The notes below the pieces were generated by a model. That model saw only the letters and a list, made by a program, of their open reading frames with translations, searched no databases and had not been told where the DNA came from. This document shows positions 62,537 to 64,000 of a stretch of DNA of 64,000 bases, in pieces. Source of the DNA: HXMU1420-13 sp034669965. GTDB taxonomy: Bacteria > Bacteroidota > Rhodothermia > Balneolales > Balneolaceae. A program made the position numbers and the translations under genes. Each line of letters opens with the position of its first letter. The first letter of the stretch is position 1. Location: positions 74,562 to 138,561 of the forward strand of contig JAXMOK010000008.1 in assembly GCA_034669965.1 (NCBI GenBank), in the 5' to 3' direction.

Positions 62537-62586
62537 AATCCGTGGTTCAAAAGGGATTCTGAACGGGTTGTTCGGAACGAGGTTAA
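62537..62586. repeat. REP-like palindrome upstream of RelE-like gene
   Basis: CTGAACGGGTTGTTCGG with TTCGGAACGAGGTTAAGG tail, related to 63371-63403 and to the RAYT-flanking palindromes. Confidence 0.75.
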
Positions 62587-62612
62587 GGAGTTCACTAATT
62601 TTACCCATTGTT

Positions 62613-62915
62613 TTACCGCGATTTAAGTAAATCAAGATGCAGAAAATGTTCTTCTCGGATTATGTGAATAATAAAAACGATCTCATTCTCCTGTCGATAA
62701 AATATCCGGCAAGGAGGCAAAACTACTTCTCTATAAATAGAGCTCTTTATCTCTTCAACACGCTTACCACTTTTTGGGTGAGGTGATAAGTGCTCAATTT
62801 TTTCGAAGGCAGATCGAACTAACGTCTTTGCAGCTGATGGGTTATCTAGGGAAATGTAGTCGGCAATTTCGTCTAACTCATTGAGAGCCGGTTCAGTACA
62901 GATTATTCGAGCCAT
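62613..62915 (-). CDS. RelE/ParE-type toxin
   Basis: 100 residues: ALNELDEIADYISLDNPSAAKTLVRSAFEKIEHL, SGKRVEEIKSSIYREVVLPPCRIFYRQENEIVFIIHIIREE are the helical start and the strand-rich RelE/ParE core (given here as family features, each broken by loops). It overlaps the antitoxin by 13 bases. Confidence 0.92.
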   Translation of the reverse strand: MARIICTEPALNELDEIADYISLDNPSAAKTLVRSAFEKIEHLSPHPKSGKRVEEIKSSIYREVVLPPCRIFYRQENEIVFIIHIIREEHFLHLDLLKSR

Positions 62916-63160
62916 CTAGCCATGCGTTTTTTCGCATCGGCATGAGGAACAATTCGCCCTTCAAGAATTGCCTTTTCACCGCGAGCCAATCCTTCAAGAA
63001 GAGATAGTTTTTTTTGGATGTGCTCAAAGTGATCTACATCAACAAGGTAAGCGGATGGTTTACCATGTTCGGTAATTAGCACAGGTTCCTTTTCCTCTCG
63101 TAACTCTTTGAGAAGCTTAGTAGCCTCACGCTTAAGTGTTGTAACTAATTCAGTTTTCAT
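62903..63160 (-). CDS. Phd/YefM-type antitoxin
   Basis: 85 residues with the Phd/YefM start (ELVTTLKREATKLLKELREEKEPVLITEHGKPSAYLVDV, read as short blocks LKELREE, ITEHGKPSAYLV) and a disordered C-terminal tail. A third toxin-antitoxin pair of the window, near the repeat array. Confidence 0.93.
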   Translation of the reverse strand: MKTELVTTLKREATKLLKELREEKEPVLITEHGKPSAYLVDVDHFEHIQKKLSLLEGLARGEKAILEGRIVPHADAKKRMARWLE

Positions 63161-63283
63161 AGTGATACTAAAGTATCATTATCCAATGAGATTGGCAATT
63201 TCTTCTGTAAAGTTAGGATAAAGAGCCTTGGTTAAATGAGGAGTCTTGGTTTAACATTTAAAGATCGGACAGCTTCAATGCAC

Positions 63284-63363
63284 ATTGTCTATTCCTTGTT
63301 GAATATTGGTTATTGAATTCCTGAGATCACTTCGCTCCGCTCGTGAATGGTTGATCGGCTTTC
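63284..63363. repeat. 80-bp repeat, copy 1
   Basis: Starts ATTGTCTATTCC, ends ATCGGCTTTC. Differs from the other copies at one base (T for C at position 5). Confidence 0.95.
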
Positions 63364-63370
63364 TAAGAGG

Positions 63371-63403
63371 CATTCCGAACGGATCGTTCGGAACGAGATT
63401 AAG
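63371..63403. repeat. REP-like palindrome in the array spacer
   Basis: ATTCCGAACGGATCGTTCGGAACGAG, then ATTAAGG. It sits between copies 1 and 2 of the 80-bp repeat. Confidence 0.8.
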
Positions 63404-63436
63404 GCGCTCTACTTTTGAAGACCTCCACACTTGAAC

Positions 63437-63516
63437 ATTGCCTATTCCTTGTTGAATATTGGTTATTGAATTCCTGAGATCACTTCGCTCCGCTCGTGAA
63501 TGGTTGATCGGCTTTC
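63437..63516. repeat. 80-bp repeat, copy 2
   Basis: Same 80 bases as copies 3 and 4. Spacer to copy 3 is 69 bp. Confidence 0.95.
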
Positions 63517-63585
63517 AAAAAGGGCCATAGCATTGTCGGCGGATATAGCGAGATGAATCGTGAATGCCCCTTCCCTCACTTGAAC

Positions 63586-63665
63586 ATTGCCTATTCCTTG
63601 TTGAATATTGGTTATTGAATTCCTGAGATCACTTCGCTCCGCTCGTGAATGGTTGATCGGCTTTC
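63586..63665. repeat. 80-bp repeat, copy 3
   Basis: Spacer to copy 4 is 56 bp and has its own sequence (CTTAGCATTGTTGGCTGG). Confidence 0.95.
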
Positions 63666-63721
63666 AAAAAGGGCCTTAGCATTGTTGGCTGGTTCACGAA
63701 TACCCTCTCCCACACTTTAAA

Positions 63722-63801
63722 ATTGCCTATTCCTTGTTGAATATTGGTTATTGAATTCCTGAGATCACTTCGCTCCGCTCGTGAATGGTTGATCGGCTTT
63801 C
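63722..63801. repeat. 80-bp repeat, copy 4
   Basis: Followed by the same 69-bp spacer as copy 2, then by ATTG, the first four bases of a fifth copy, and then by the insertion element. Confidence 0.95.
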
Positions 63802-63874
63802 AAAAAGGGCCATAGCATTGTCGGCGGATATAGCGAGATGAATCGTGAATGCCCCTTCCCTCACTTGAACATTG

Positions 63875-64000
63875 TGGAATTACAACAAAAAAGTAGACGA
63901 TTAGTTAAGGGTGATTAAGCGGCTTGTGTTTGGGTTAGTTGTTGTTGTTTTTCAAAGGGAGTTTGATAATCTAGGGCTGAGTGGAGCCGTTTTCGATTGT
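63875..64000 (-). mobile_element. IS3-family insertion sequence, 3' end
   Basis: The element starts with TGGAATTACAAC at the border of a would-be fifth repeat copy. IS3-family ends are TG...CA. It carries the C-terminal part of an OrfB transposase. Only this terminus is inside the window. Confidence 0.8.
63915..64000 (-). CDS. IS3-family transposase OrfB, C-terminal fragment (runs off the window)
   Basis: 28 codons on the minus strand read NRKRLHSALDYQTPFEK and end QTQAA. RKRLHSAL(G/D)Y.(T/S)P is the closing wording of the DDE integrase core of IS3/IS150-type OrfB proteins. The catalytic residues and OrfA lie to the right of position 64000. The gene is followed by 40 bp of IS terminus. Confidence 0.88.
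   Translation of the reverse strand, partial: NRKRLHSALDYQTPFEKQQQLTQTQAA

Noticed and set aside
63284..63874. CRISPR array
   Set aside because: The repeat is 80 bp, the spacers are 56-73 bp and one spacer occurs twice; no cas genes are near. It is a dispersed-type repeat array.

Overview
The window is a stretch of chromosome from a Gram-negative bacterium of the Bacteroidota/Balneolota (FCB) type. Signs of this are the many outer-membrane barrels and lipoproteins, weak or absent Shine-Dalgarno sites on most genes, a TTG-N20-TAnnTTTG type promoter in front of ffh, and families such as DUF2911, DUF4168, DUF2071 and YfiT/DinB. A marine or halophilic Balneola/Gracilimonas-like organism is my best guess, but it rests on protein style and not on a marker-gene search. 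One tRNA gene (Asp-GTC) and no rRNA are present.

Layout. 1-13.7 kb: start of mnmG, a propeller lipoprotein, tRNA-Asp, glutathione peroxidase, a small plus-strand cluster, then a long minus-strand block (mannose-1-P guanylyltransferase, a PhoR/PhoB-like two-component pair, ruvA, ruvC, fabI, a toxin-antitoxin pair), an M20 peptidase and two small genes set among GC-rich palindromic repeats. 14-18.8 kb: the translation cluster ffh-rpsP-rimM-trmD-rplS-adk, with an S16 carrying a very long acidic tail. 18.9-25.8 kb: the glycerol operon glpK-glpD-glpF plus a patatin and a YiiX-like hydrolase. 25.8-26.9 kb: a REP-associated tyrosine transposase between REP-like palindromes. 26.9-30.2 kb: phosphomutase-like enzyme, dtd, a DnaA-box-rich intergenic region that looks like a replication origin, yfiT-like gene and purM. 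30.2-36 kb: accessory genes (ParDE, a broken TfoX-like gene, serine hydrolase, amidohydrolase, VOC protein) punctuated by one family of 33-bp palindromes. 36-46.7 kb: S10 peptidase, GNAT, DUF2071, a K+ channel with RCK domains, a tandem triplicated 117-bp repeat, a GyrI-like protein, and a chemoreceptor / phosphate-binding-like protein / porin cluster. 47-61.4 kb: XRE regulator with a membrane partner, paired lipoproteins, DUF2911, a giant metallopeptidase-propeller-barrel protein, TrhA, an Nramp-like transporter, an M14 peptidase, VanZ and small stress-type proteins. 61.5-64 kb: an AT-rich ORF bounded by perfect 15-bp inverted repeats, a RelE/Phd-like module, four copies of an 80-bp repeat, and the edge of an IS3-family element that appears to have cut a fifth copy.

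The most interesting observations are the candidate oriC at 28.26-28.69 kb, the RAYT/REP family, the repeat array cut by an insertion sequence, the inverted-repeat-bounded ORF without a start codon, the TfoX-like gene broken by one in-frame stop, and the S16 tail. I did not find an obvious new defence or biosynthetic system. All statements about homology come from reading motifs, not from database searches.
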